Shown here: piece after piece, positions 26,143 to 34,263 of the stretch
Layout of the letters: every line of letters begins with the position of its first letter
Numbering within the stretch: position 1 is the stretch's first letter
From: Syntrophomonadaceae bacterium
GTDB taxonomy: Bacteria > Bacillota > Dethiobacteria > DTU022
Reading direction: 5' to 3'
NCBI GenBank assembly: GCA_007130825.1
Contig: SLRT01000147.1
Span: 1-42,518 of the forward strand
DNA length: 42,518 bases
The notes under the pieces: generated by a model
What the model was told of the DNA's origin: nothing
The model's input: only the letters and a program-made list of their open reading frames with translations
The model's database searches: none
Translations under genes and position numbers: made by a program

Positions 26143-26234
26143 AATTTTAGATTAATATGTTACATATTCCGACCCGCTTACCGGTGGCGCCAGCCTATCA
26201 CTGCCAGATCAAGAGATAGCTATTAACTTATTAC
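26137..26234 (-). ncRNA. Candidate structured leader RNA (riboswitch or attenuator) of unknown class
   Basis: Between a good minus-strand promoter and the terminator lie several potential hairpins: CTATC/GATAG (26219-26215 and 26199-26195), the self-complementary AATATG-TAA-CATATT, and CGGAAT/ATTCCG (26171-26166 and 26145-26140). The last one shares CCG with the terminator stem, so the two cannot coexist, as in antiterminator/terminator switches. I see no cobalamin, SAM, glycine, THF or T-box consensus. Structure is by eye only. Confidence 0.45.
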
Positions 26235-26240
26235 ATAAAC

Positions 26241-26269
26241 ATTATGTCATATTGTCCTTGCTTTCGCAA
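26241..26269 (-). promoter_or_regulatory. Probable sigma-A promoter of the MttB-family/corrinoid operon
   Basis: On the minus strand TTGCGA (26269-26264) and CATAAT (26246-26241) are 17 nt apart. The -10 matches five of six consensus positions. Transcription would start near 26234, giving a leader of about 247 nt before the TTG start. Confidence 0.5.
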
Positions 26270-26284
26270 AAGGTAAAGATGGCC

Positions 26285-26306
26285 GTAATGCAAAGAATAG
26301 CATTAC
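26285..26306. repeat. 22-bp dyad GTAATGC-N8-GCATTAC
   Basis: Perfect 7-bp arms at 26285-26291 and 26300-26306, about 16 bp upstream of the -35 of the MttB-family operon and within the divergent gap shared with the CDF gene. The position suits an activator or repressor site; no regulator gene is linked. Confidence 0.4.
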
Positions 26307-26426
26307 TATATCAAGCATTTAGATGTTAATAAGCTTAATTCACAAGAAATGCTCTATCAGGTTGAGCTAAGATGGTTAAAAGCATAGTTAACCTTCTGTT
26401 ATTATGGATAAGAGCGGCCGGTATGT

Positions 26427-26432
26427 TATAAT
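26427..26432 (+). promoter_or_regulatory. Extended -10 element for the CDF transporter gene
   Basis: TG-N-TATAAT (TATAAT at 26427-26432) lies 33 nt before the CDF start. The -35 is poor, as is common with an extended -10. Confidence 0.45.
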
Positions 26433-26465
26433 AATCATTAATTTGAACTGGACAGGAATTTATTC

Positions 26466-27383
26466 ATGAAATATGTTGCCACCCGTATGGCCGAAAAAAT
26501 CACAGCCAACATGGACCTGCTGAAACCCGACGAACGTTACCGGATCGGGCTCACTGAAAGCTGGGTGAGTATTGCCGGCAATTTCCTATTAACCCTTTTA
26601 AAGATAATCTTCGGTCTTCTCACCAACAGCATCGCTCTCATTGCTGATGCCGTGCACAGCGCATCCGATATTTTTTCCTCACTGGTCGTTTTAGCCGGTT
26701 TTCACATGTCCAAGAAGAAACCGGACCGGGAGCACCCTCACGGACACGGCAGGACCGAATACCTGGCCGGCCTGGTAATCTCCGTGATGCTTATCGGGGC
26801 CGGCGCAGCATTTATATACAGTTCATATAATCGGTTGATCGAAGGAGTTACTGCCCGCCCGAGCCTTGCGGCTATCGCAGCTGTAATAGCCGCAATTTTA
26901 ATCAAAGAATTCTTATATTATTTTTCGTCAAAATTGGGGGCCCTGATCAATTCTGACACTCTGGCCGGTGACGCCTGGCATCACCGCAGCGATTCGCTTT
27001 CCTCTGCCCTGGTTTTAGTGGCTTTGATTGGCGGATATTTTGGGCTGTATACCCTCGATGCTTTCTTTGGTTTTGCTATTGCTCTTTTTGTTATATATGC
27101 CGGAATAAAAATTGCCCGGAACTCCTGCAGCCGCCTACTCGGCACTGCCCCGGCCGAAGAACTGCAAAAAAATGTTGTCTGCAGCGCAAGGGAAATAGAT
27201 GGCGTTATTGATGCTCACAATTTGGAAGTGCACGATTACGGCTCCTGGAAAGTAATTACCATGCACATCGAGATAAACGGCGATCTGAGCTTAGACAAGG
27301 CACACGATATAGCCCACAGGGTTGAAAACCATGTGAGCAAAAACTACTATTGCAATACAATAGTTCACCTCGACCCCCGCTGA
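26466..27383 (+). CDS. Cation diffusion facilitator (CDF) family divalent metal transporter
   Basis: The 305-residue protein exports divalent cations. It has about six membrane helices with metal-site motifs IADAVHSASDIFSS (HxxxD, about residues 60-72) and DAWHHRSDSLSS (HxxxD, about 165-176), a His-rich cytosolic loop REHPHGHGRTEYLAG, and a C-terminal ferredoxin-like cytosolic domain with metal-sensing HNLEVHDYGSW and MHIEI. The HD-HD pair favours zinc but does not prove it. The start ATG has only a weak ribosome-binding site (CAGGAA). It is divergent from the MttB operon. Confidence 0.92.
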   Translation: MKYVATRMAEKITANMDLLKPDERYRIGLTESWVSIAGNFLLTLLKIIFGLLTNSIALIADAVHSASDIFSSLVVLAGFHMSKKKPDREHPHGHGRTEYLAGLVISVMLIGAGAAFIYSSYNRLIEGVTARPSLAAIAAVIAAILIKEFLYYFSSKLGALINSDTLAGDAWHHRSDSLSSALVLVALIGGYFGLYTLDAFFGFAIALFVIYAGIKIARNSCSRLLGTAPAEELQKNVVCSAREIDGVIDAHNLEVHDYGSWKVITMHIEINGDLSLDKAHDIAHRVENHVSKNYYCNTIVHLDPR

Positions 27384-27460
27384 GCAGTCTGCCATTAATG
27401 ATGCAGAGCATTCTTGCTGTTCTCTGAACCTCAACATCTAAATTCCACCATCCGGTTTAA

Positions 27461-27477
27461 GGCCGCTCACGGCGGCC
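27461..27477 (-). promoter_or_regulatory. Bacterial SECIS-like hairpin downstream of in-frame TGA
   Basis: On the minus strand a perfect 6-bp stem GGCCGC / GCGGCC closes a 5-nt loop CGTGA. Its loop starts 20 nt after the TGA at 27494-27492, and G is the second loop base. These features fit the rules for bacterial SECIS elements (small apical loop, G among its first two bases, loop 16-37 nt after the UGA). The hairpin has no T-run on either strand, which argues against a plain terminator. Confidence 0.65.
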
Positions 27478-27482
27478 ACAAA

Positions 27483-27701
27483 TCAGATCCCTCAACCACC
27501 GCCTCCAAAGCCGATATTATGGACAACCCCGTCCTCTACTACTACCGGCACCTTGTCAGCTTTATAATCCTGGCGGGCTTTTTTTAAAGCATCAGGGTCA
27601 ACGCTTACATTGTAAAGCTCGTATGCGACGCCTTTCTTCTTAAGCACCTCAAGCTGCTTCTCACAATAAGGACAACCGTCTTTGACATAAACCTCGAGCA
27701 T
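27483..27701 (-). CDS. Glutaredoxin-like selenoprotein, Uxx-star family (TGA at 27492-27494 read as Sec)
   Basis: The conventional frame gives 69 residues (MLEVYVKDGCPYCEKQLE... ending IGFGGGG) and a TGA. If this TGA is selenocysteine, the protein continues Sec-Gly-Ile and ends at a true TGA (27485-27483), 72 residues in all. A Sec third from the C-terminus after a Gly-rich GFGG tail is the hallmark of the Uxx-star family of glutaredoxin-like (seleno)proteins. A SECIS-like hairpin lies downstream. The thioredoxin fold also keeps a CPYC motif at residues 10-13. ATG at 27701 is chosen because GGAGG lies 7 nt before it. The redox partner is unknown. Sec machinery (selA, selB, selC, selD) is not in the window. 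Confidence 0.75.
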
Positions 27702-27928
27702 GATAACACCTCCACCTGTATTTATAACCATCGGATATTTATTATAGCCTGTATACAATCACTTATTGAAACTGCTTCTAAACCTGATTTATGCCACCGG
27801 CAGCTTTGATCGCTTTTAATCCGGCAGCCAATTCTTTCTACCACTTTCTTTATCTTATTATATAAACAAGCCGGGGTTAAGGCAAGGACACGGACCCTGC
27901 CATTTAAACCCGCCGGTTCACACCAACC

Positions 27929-27957
27929 TTGACTTTAACCGGTCGCTTGATTATAAT
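27929..27957 (+). promoter_or_regulatory. Strong sigma-A promoter of nadE
   Basis: TTGACT (27929-27934) and a perfect TATAAT (27952-27957) are separated by exactly 17 nt. Transcription would start near 27964, about 90 nt before the nadE ATG. Confidence 0.75.
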
Positions 27958-27994
27958 TCAGCCATAACAGATTCACACCTGAAACGGGAAAAAC

Positions 27995-28036
27995 GCTCAC
28001 GGGGAAAGTCGCCTTCCCGTGGGCTATTTGTTTTTT
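27995..28036 (+). terminator. Terminator-like hairpin in the nadE leader (possible attenuator)
   Basis: GCTCACGGG (27995-28003) plus AAG pairs with CTT plus CCCGTGGGC (28013-28024) around a TCGC loop, giving about 12 bp with a small bulge, followed by TATTTG and six T. The AAGGAGG of nadE starts at the very next base. It lies between the nadE promoter and gene, so it would terminate or hinder nadE expression unless controlled. Confidence 0.65.
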
Positions 28037-28053
28037 AAGGAGGAACCAAACAT

Positions 28054-29703
28054 ATGCGCATTGCACTGGCTCAGCTTAACCCAACCATTGGTGCTCTCAA
28101 CCAGAACCTGAAAAAAATAAAAGAATACTATCAACGAGGCATGGAAGGAGGCGCAGACCTGGTTGTATTTACCGAATTGGCCCTGTCCGGTTATCCTCCC
28201 CGAGATTTGTTGACTTATAAAAGCTTCCCAGACAGCGAAAGGGAATTAATCAACAACGAACTTCTGCCTCTAACTGCCCAAAACAGTCCGCCAATATTGA
28301 TTGGAGCCACCCACCGCCAGGAAAACAGGCTGTTTAATGCGGCGCTGCTTTTAGAAAAAGGCGAGATCAAATCCACTCACTTAAAAACCCTGCTGCCCTA
28401 TTTCGATGTTTTTGATGAAGAAAGGTATTTTACCCGATTTAAAAACCGGAAAATTGAAATGCTGGGTGATCTGCCCACCGCTATAACTGTCTGCGAAGAT
28501 ATTTGGAATGATATGGAATATTTCTCTGCCCCGCTTTATGACAACGATCCCCTCGAGGGACTTTTTGCTCAGGGCGCCCGCCTGCTGATCAACCTTTCCG
28601 CCTCACCCTATCACCGGGGCAAACATGCCCTGCGGGAAGATATGCTGCCCTTTCTGGCTAAAAAATACAACACTGCAATTATTTATCTGAATCAACTTGG
28701 CGCCAACGATGAACTGGTTTTCGACGGATCAAGTCTTATCTACAACCACCGGGGAGAACTACTCTACCGCGCCTCCGCATTCGAGGAAGAGCTTATATAC
28801 ATCGAAACAGAAACTTTATTTCAACCCGCCCTGGAAATAACACCCCCTGACAGGGACGATATCAGCACAATAAACCAGATTCTACAACTTGGTACCAGGG
28901 ATTACGTGACAAAAACCGGCTTTAAAAAAGTTGTCTTTGGCTTAAGCGGGGGAATTGATTCCGCTGTTGTCGCCGCTTTAGCTGCAGAAGCTCTCGGCCC
29001 GGAAAACGTGCTCGGGATTATGATGCCTTCTCCCTATTCCTCAGAACACAGCGTCCATGACGCCGTTAAACTGGCCGAGAACCTGGGTATTAACTACCGG
29101 ATAGTCAAAATAGACCAGCCTTTCAACGCTTTTATAGACATGTTCAACCAGGGAGAAGGCCCAAGGCAGGATTTAGCCGAAGAAAACCTGCAGGCTCGAC
29201 TCCGGGGTAATATATTAATGCATATTTCGAACCGGGAAGGATACCTCACACTGGTCACCGGGAACAAGTCGGAGCTGGCCGTAGGTTACTGCACACTTTA
29301 CGGCGATATGGCCGGTGGGTTGGCCATACTTGCCGACGTGCCCAAAATGATGGTTTATGAATTAGCCAATTACCTGAACGACAACCACGGGAGAGAAATC
29401 ATACCCCGCCGGATAATCACCAAAGCTCCTTCCGCTGAACTGCGTCCCAACCAAAAAGATGAAGATTCTTTGCCTCCCTACGATGTGCTTGACCCAATTC
29501 TGCAGATGTACCTGGAAAACAATTTGTCACCCGCCGAGATCATCGAAACAGGTTACGATAAGGATATTGTCCAAAAGGTAATCCGCATGGTTGAAACCTC
29601 CGAATTCAAGCGGCGCCAGGCTGCCCCGGGGCTGCGTATTTCCCCTAACTCTTTTGGCCCAGGCAGACGCATACCGATCGCCCGGGGGTATGAATACTTT
29701 TAA
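28054..29703 (+). CDS. nadE: Glutamine-dependent NAD+ synthetase
   Basis: NadE makes NAD+ from nicotinate adenine dinucleotide, ATP and glutamine. The 549-residue protein has an N-terminal nitrilase-like glutaminase domain (Glu in FTELALSGYPPRD, Lys in LKTLLPYFDVFDE, Cys in ITVCEDIWND) and a C-terminal synthetase domain with the P-loop VFGLSGGIDSAVVAALAAE (about residues 291-309) and GNKSELAVGYCTLYGDMAG. AAGGAGG lies 10 nt before the ATG. Its own strong promoter and leader hairpin suggest separate regulation. Confidence 0.95.
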   Translation: MRIALAQLNPTIGALNQNLKKIKEYYQRGMEGGADLVVFTELALSGYPPRDLLTYKSFPDSERELINNELLPLTAQNSPPILIGATHRQENRLFNAALLLEKGEIKSTHLKTLLPYFDVFDEERYFTRFKNRKIEMLGDLPTAITVCEDIWNDMEYFSAPLYDNDPLEGLFAQGARLLINLSASPYHRGKHALREDMLPFLAKKYNTAIIYLNQLGANDELVFDGSSLIYNHRGELLYRASAFEEELIYIETETLFQPALEITPPDRDDISTINQILQLGTRDYVTKTGFKKVVFGLSGGIDSAVVAALAAEALGPENVLGIMMPSPYSSEHSVHDAVKLAENLGINYRIVKIDQPFNAFIDMFNQGEGPRQDLAEENLQARLRGNILMHISNREGYLTLVTGNKSELAVGYCTLYGDMAGGLAILADVPKMMVYELANYLNDNHGREIIPRRIITKAPSAELRPNQKDEDSLPPYDVLDPILQMYLENNLSPAEIIETGYDKDIVQKVIRMVETSEFKRRQAAPGLRISPNSFGPGRRIPIARGYEYF

Positions 29704-29776
29704 GCCGGCCCCACGGTAATTTCTATTTTTGCACTGCCTTACAGGAGACAAATTACGCTGGATACAGGATGAAACA

Positions 29777-31762
29777 ATGGGAAAATATACTGAAAACTCA
29801 AGATCCGAAGAAAATTGTAACAAAGATTTCGATGTTATAGTGATCGGCGCCGGTCACGCCGGCTGCGAGGCCTCACTGGCCGCTTCCAGGCTGGGCTGCC
29901 GGACCCTGCTTTTGACCTTAAACCTGGATATGATCGCATTTATGGCCTGCAATCCTTCACTGGGCGGACCGGGCAAAGGTCACCTGGTGCGTGAAATAGA
30001 CGCACTGGGCGGCGAAATGTCCCTCGTCGCTGATAACAACCTGCTGCAGGTACGCCTGCTAAACACCGGTAAAGGCCCCGCTGTGCAGGCCCTGCGAGCT
30101 CAGATCAATAAATGGGGTTACCAGCGCACCATGCGCATCGCCCTGGAAAAAGAACCCGGGCTCGCCATTCGTGAAGATATGGCCGAAAAAATTGTTATTG
30201 ACAACAAATCTATCTCGGGTGTTATCGGGCGCAGCGGCGCTTTTTACCCGGCCAAAACTGTTATTGTTTGCAGCGGCGTTTATCTTGGTTCAGAACTTTT
30301 CCTCGGTGATCTTCACTACACCGCTGCTCCGGGAAGCCTGACACCTTCCTTTAATCTGGCAAAGTGCCTGCAGGATCTCGGTATCACCCTGGATCGCTTC
30401 AAAACCGGCACCCCCCCGAGGGTTTACCGTCGCAGTGTTAACTTTTCCGCTTTAAAGCCGGTTTACGGCGATATTGAGGCGCCGGGATTTTCCATAGCCT
30501 GCGAGGGGGTCCCTGCCGAGCAGATTCCCTGCTGGATGACCCATACGAATCCGAATACACATGAAATAATCCGCCAAAATTTTTCCCGGGCCCCCATCTA
30601 CAGCGGCCTGATCAAGGGGGCCGGTCCCCGTTACTGCCCATCAATCGAGGATAAAATAGTCCGCTTTGCCGATCGTGACCGTCACCCTATTTTTATCGAA
30701 CCCGAAGGAATCGACATAGACGAACTCTACCTGCAGGGTATATCCACCGGCCTGCCTCCCGACGTGCAGGAATCATTCCTGCGCACTATTGAAGGGCTTG
30801 AAAATGTGGAAATCATGCGTCCGGCATATGCTATTGAATATGACTACGCCCCGCCCACCCAGCTTAAAACTTCTCTGGAAACTAAGGCTGTTACCGGGCT
30901 TTTTTTAGCCGGCCAGATTAACGGAACTACCGGTTACGAAGAAGCCGCCGCCCAGGGTCTGATCGCCGGGATCAATGCCGCCCAGCATTTAAAAAGCAAT
31001 GATCCCCTGGTTTTAAAACGCAATGAGGCTTATATCGGGGTAATGATCGACGATCTGGTAACCCGGGGCGTGCAGGAACCATACCGTATTTTCACTTCCC
31101 GGGGCGAATACCGGCTCCTGCTGCGCCAGGATAATGCCGATCTGCGCCTGACCGAAAAAAGCCGCTCTGTCGGCCTGATTGATGAAGAACGCTACCAGCT
31201 GCACATGGCCAAGAAAATCTTTATTGAAAGCGAGTTAGACCGGCTGGAGAAAACCAGGCATAATCCGGGCAGCGCTATTGAAGAGTTTTTAGCTATAAAT
31301 AAATCTTCACCTCCTAAACACCCGGTCAGTGCCCTTGAACTAATCCGCCGGCCGGAAATCAGCTATCCCGCTTATCTGGAGTGGGAACACAGATCTGTGC
31401 CAGATCTCCCGCCGGGGACGCTTGAAGAACTGGAAAATCAAATTAAATATGCCGGCTACATTGAGAAACAGGGTTTAATGGTGGAAAAAACCGCCCGCAT
31501 GCATGATAAACCGATCCCTGAAAATTTTGATTACCAAAAGGCAAATAACCTTTCAAAAGAAGCACGTCAGAAACTGGAAAAAATCCGGCCGGCTACAATC
31601 GGCCAGGCCAGCCGCATGGAAGGGGTCACCCCTGCTGACTTATCTGTCCTCCTTCTTTACCTGGAGCGGCCAGAAATCTTGGGGAGCACAACCGAATATA
31701 AAAGTTCAAAGAGAAACGACGACTCTGAAATAAACAGCAATGAGGCAGGCAGCAATGAATAA
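29777..31762 (+). CDS. mnmG: tRNA uridine-5-carboxymethylaminomethyl(34) modification enzyme MnmG/GidA
   Basis: MnmG, with MnmE, modifies the wobble uridine of certain tRNAs using FAD. The 661-residue protein has the FAD-binding [17 protein letters not shown] (about residues 20-36), then [20 protein letters not shown], and the C-terminal tRNA-binding region [23 protein letters not shown] at 29777 is favoured (AGGATG just upstream) over an earlier in-frame ATG at 29729 that adds an atypical leader. The C-terminus has about 25 extra polar residues after the usual end. It is not next to mnmE or rsmG, the usual partners near oriC. Confidence 0.93.
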   Translation: MGKYTENSRSEENCNKDFDVIVIGAGHAGCEASLAASRLGCRTLLLTLNLDMIAFMACNPSLGGPGKGHLVREIDALGGEMSLVADNNLLQVRLLNTGKGPAVQALRAQINKWGYQRTMRIALEKEPGLAIREDMAEKIVIDNKSISGVIGRSGAFYPAKTVIVCSGVYLGSELFLGDLHYTAAPGSLTPSFNLAKCLQDLGITLDRFKTGTPPRVYRRSVNFSALKPVYGDIEAPGFSIACEGVPAEQIPCWMTHTNPNTHEIIRQNFSRAPIYSGLIKGAGPRYCPSIEDKIVRFADRDRHPIFIEPEGIDIDELYLQGISTGLPPDVQESFLRTIEGLENVEIMRPAYAIEYDYAPPTQLKTSLETKAVTGLFLAGQINGTTGYEEAAAQGLIAGINAAQHLKSNDPLVLKRNEAYIGVMIDDLVTRGVQEPYRIFTSRGEYRLLLRQDNADLRLTEKSRSVGLIDEERYQLHMAKKIFIESELDRLEKTRHNPGSAIEEFLAINKSSPPKHPVSALELIRRPEISYPAYLEWEHRSVPDLPPGTLEELENQIKYAGYIEKQGLMVEKTARMHDKPIPENFDYQKANNLSKEARQKLEKIRPATIGQASRMEGVTPADLSVLLLYLERPEILGSTTEYKSSKRNDDSEINSNEAGSNE

Positions 31763-32714
31763 CCATATCCAGCCAAACCAGCCCGGTTGGTATTACCGGT
31801 TAAGCAGTTTTTTCCGCCATAAATTCGCTACGCCGGTCTACAAGATACCGCTTGACGCCGGCTTTTCATGCCCAAACCGCGACGGATCAACCGGCAATTC
31901 GGGCTGCATCTACTGCTATAACCCCTCATTCGCCCCTTTCAGCAAAAACAGTGATACCGACTCGACCACTGCTTCGATTTCTGAACAAATTAGCAGGGGC
32001 AAAAAGAAAAAATTCCAGGCAAAACACCTGGCCTATTTTCAGTCATATACTAACACTTATGCCCCCCTGGAACAATTGAAAGAGCTTTACGATGAAGCGC
32101 TGGACGATCCTGAAGTAATCGGCTTAAGCATAGCAACCCGACCGGACTGCGTTACAGGCAAAACACTCGATTTGCTTGAGGAATACGCCCGCAGGTGCCA
32201 CCTCTGGGTAGAATATGGACTGCAATCTGCCCACGATCAAACCCTTGAATATATCAACCGGGGTCACAACGCCGATTCCTTTGCCCGGGCGGTAAAACAA
32301 ACCCACAGGCGGAACATTTACATCTGCGCACACGTCATCCTCGGGCTGCCCGGCGAAACTCCGGCAATGATGCTGAAAACGATTGACTTTCTTAACAAAC
32401 TGGGAATAGACGGAGTAAAATTCCACCACCTGCAGGTAATTAAAAATACGCCCCTGGCCGGACTGTACGCTCAGGGGGAAATTTCAGTGTATGATAAAGA
32501 AGAAGACTACATTCCCATTCTCTGCGACTGCCTGGAACGGCTTGCTCCTCACATCGTCATTCACCGCCTGGCCAGCCAGGCCACCACAGAGGAGCTATTA
32601 ATCGCACCGCACTGGGCCAAGGGCGCCGGTCAGATCGCCGCCACCGTGGAAAAGGAACTAAAAACCCGCGACAGCTATCAGGGATGCCGCTTAGATCGAA
32701 ATGAGAACCCTTAA
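31755..32714 (+). CDS. TIGR01212-type radical SAM protein (YhcC-like)
   Basis: The 319-residue protein is a radical SAM enzyme of the YhcC/TIGR01212 family, with the cluster-binding region [20 protein letters not shown] (Cys-rich, about residues 34-53), and downstream motifs such as LSIATRPDC and [13 protein letters not shown] at 31755 is preferred because GAGG lies 9 nt before it and it fits the family start; it overlaps the mnmG end by 8 bp. The substrate is unknown. The stop shares TTAA with the convergent Fe-S gene. Confidence 0.88.
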   Translation: MNNHIQPNQPGWYYRLSSFFRHKFATPVYKIPLDAGFSCPNRDGSTGNSGCIYCYNPSFAPFSKNSDTDSTTASISEQISRGKKKKFQAKHLAYFQSYTNTYAPLEQLKELYDEALDDPEVIGLSIATRPDCVTGKTLDLLEEYARRCHLWVEYGLQSAHDQTLEYINRGHNADSFARAVKQTHRRNIYICAHVILGLPGETPAMMLKTIDFLNKLGIDGVKFHHLQVIKNTPLAGLYAQGEISVYDKEEDYIPILCDCLERLAPHIVIHRLASQATTEELLIAPHWAKGAGQIAATVEKELKTRDSYQGCRLDRNENP

Positions 32715-33808
32715 AAACGATTTCGCTCTATGGCAATGTTGATCAATTGAGACATCTTGTCCTGCGGAGGAATATAGGCCTGGTCCCGCCGGATCATCTT
32801 TAGAGCATCCCCCGGGCAAGCTGTGGCACAGACACCACAACCGATACATAAATCTTGATCGACAACCGGTTCCGCTTCCGGTGCAGCTTTAAGCGCCTCA
32901 ATGTGGCAAAGGTCGACACAAGCTTCACAGCTCAGGCACTTTTCCGGATCAATTGCAGGAATAAAATTGCTGGGCTGCACCGCCTGCACCCCGTGCTCCC
33001 TGATTGCCTGCAACGGACCGCAGCAGCATCCACAGCAGTGACAGATATATGCCGGTTCATCGATAACATTATCACAGGTCAGAACCAGGCCCAGTTTATA
33101 GCTTCGTTCAAGATTGCGTAATAGATCGTCCACTGAAGCTTTATGGGCAAAGCCGCGTCGGAGAAGCCACTCCGACGGCCGACCCAGGGAAGTACACACA
33201 TCTTCCAGCGGAAACTTGCAAGGTTTGCCCAGATGACTCGCTTTATGCCGGCAGGCACAAATCGAAAGCCCGCCTCCGCCGGAGTTGCGAATCACTGCTT
33301 CTGCCTTTTCATAGTCCAAAATTTCCGTTTTAAGCAGCTCGGGAATGTACTGTTCGTAAACAAGGGCCCGAAACATTTTCGTATCTGAACCAAAAATTTC
33401 TTCGTTCACTTCCCGGTCCTGAAAATACTCTTCATACAATGCAGAAAGTTCCTTTATATTGGCACTATCGGTCCGCATCAGGCTGTATTCAAAAAAACCA
33501 ACCACCACCGGCGATAACATATAATATCTAGTCCCTTTACGCGGTATGTCAACTACCAGGCCTTTTTTAGCCATACCATCCAATAAAGCAGCCAGTTCTT
33601 TTTCAGCCATGCCGGTCAGTTCTCTGATTTTTCCCAGCGGGCGCGGCTTAAGGGGAAATTTACTGCCTGCTTCCGCCTCATCTTCTTTATAGAGGAGCAT
33701 TAATATTTCAATCAAGGTATCGTTAATCACGACCCCGACCGGAAACCTGCTCAGCCTTTCAGCCAAAGCCTGGTAAGCTTCTTCCTTGCCGCCCGAAAGA
33801 TGTCCCAC
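32711..33808 (-). CDS. 4Fe-4S ferredoxin-type protein with N-terminal winged-helix-like domain
   Basis: The 365-residue protein has an N-terminal helical region (about residues 20-110) that looks like a winged helix (PLGKIRELTGMAEKELAALL), a Cys-rich middle with CACRHKASHLGKPCKF and YICHCCGCCCGPLQAI, and two C-terminal 4Fe-4S motifs: CLSCEACVDLCHIEALK (about 292) and CIGCGVCATACPGDALKM (about 322). It may be an Fe-S regulator or an electron carrier in a cytosolic complex. The gene converges on the radical SAM gene and shares TTAA with it. The exact family is not known to me. Confidence 0.75.
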   Translation of the reverse strand: MGHLSGGKEEAYQALAERLSRFPVGVVINDTLIEILMLLYKEDEAEAGSKFPLKPRPLGKIRELTGMAEKELAALLDGMAKKGLVVDIPRKGTRYYMLSPVVVGFFEYSLMRTDSANIKELSALYEEYFQDREVNEEIFGSDTKMFRALVYEQYIPELLKTEILDYEKAEAVIRNSGGGGLSICACRHKASHLGKPCKFPLEDVCTSLGRPSEWLLRRGFAHKASVDDLLRNLERSYKLGLVLTCDNVIDEPAYICHCCGCCCGPLQAIREHGVQAVQPSNFIPAIDPEKCLSCEACVDLCHIEALKAAPEAEPVVDQDLCIGCGVCATACPGDALKMIRRDQAYIPPQDKMSQLINIAIERNRF

Positions 33809-33902
33809 ATAACTTCCTCCCTTGGTTTATGATCTGGAATTAATTAACAGATGCTGTAGAAAAATAAATGGTAAGAATATTTTTTACTCATTGTTCAGCT
33901 AA

Positions 33903-33945
33903 CTCCAAAACAATAATCTAGTCCAATTTAATCCTAATTTTGGAG
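33903..33945. repeat. Inverted repeat CTCCAAAA / TTTTGGAG
   Basis: Perfect 8-bp arms at 33903-33910 and 33938-33945 with a 27-nt spacer in the divergent gap between the Fe-S protein and mrfA. It may be a hairpin or two half-sites for a regulator, possibly the winged-helix protein nearby, which is speculation. Confidence 0.35.
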
Positions 33946-34022
33946 TAAATTATTACCAAATACTCCCTTTCCCTTCCAAAAGAAAACAGGAATAAAGGAC
34001 AGCAATTTCATCCTTTTGTTTC

Positions 34023-34088
34023 TTGTTTCCTTATTTTTGTTTCCTTATTTTGCGCTTTATTTTGCGCTTTATTTTGCGCTTTATTTTG
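34023..34088. repeat. Tandem repeats: 14-bp x2 and 12-bp x3.7
   Basis: TTGTTTCCTTATTT is repeated perfectly at 34023-34036 and 34037-34050. Overlapping its end, TTATTTTGCGCT is repeated perfectly three times (34045-34080) with a partial fourth copy ending at 34088. The tract is strand-asymmetric, pyrimidine-rich on the plus strand. Confidence 0.9.
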
Positions 34089-34263
34089 ATGGTAGCTTCC
34101 CATTGCCATAAAGTTTTAATGGATATTCGCCGGGCGAGGCAATAATTCCTTTGCCAGGCTCATGGTTTTTAAAAAAAGTTTCCGGTAGAAGGTAGGAGTT
34201 CATCGTTTTCTTGTCGAACATATAAAATGCTCCAAACTTATGTTTAAGGCGGATAATTTATTT

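Larger units (their letters stand above)
27702..28053. other. 352-bp divergent gap between the selenoprotein gene and nadE
   Basis: No gene seen. On the minus strand TATAAT in GGCTATAATAAAT lies near 27742-27750 before the selenoprotein gene, but with a poor -35. On the plus strand a strong promoter and a terminator-like hairpin precede nadE (both listed). Confidence 0.5.
33809..34239. other. 431-bp gap with repeats and a dyad, no gene
   Basis: No open frame is convincing. The gap contains the dyad CTCCAAAA/TTTTGGAG (33903-33910 and 33938-33945), two perfect 14-bp copies of TTGTTTCCTTATTT (34023-34050) and three and a half copies of a 12-bp unit (34045-34088). A promoter for the helicase gene must lie here, but none stands out. 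Confidence 0.55.

Noticed and set aside
26032-26226. Plus-strand frame of 64 codons in the leader region of the MttB operon
   Set aside because: Composition is not protein-like, there is no ribosome-binding site and it is antisense to the structured leader.
26137-26234. Known riboswitch (cobalamin, SAM, glycine, THF or T-box)
   Set aside because: None of the conserved boxes of these classes that I remember is visible; left as unknown class.
27461-27477. Hairpin as an ordinary terminator between the CDF and glutaredoxin genes
   Set aside because: No T-run on either strand, and its distance from the in-frame TGA and loop sequence fit a bacterial SECIS better.
34045-34088. CRISPR-like array
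   Set aside because: Units are 12 bp and directly adjacent with no spacers, so it is a simple tandem repeat.
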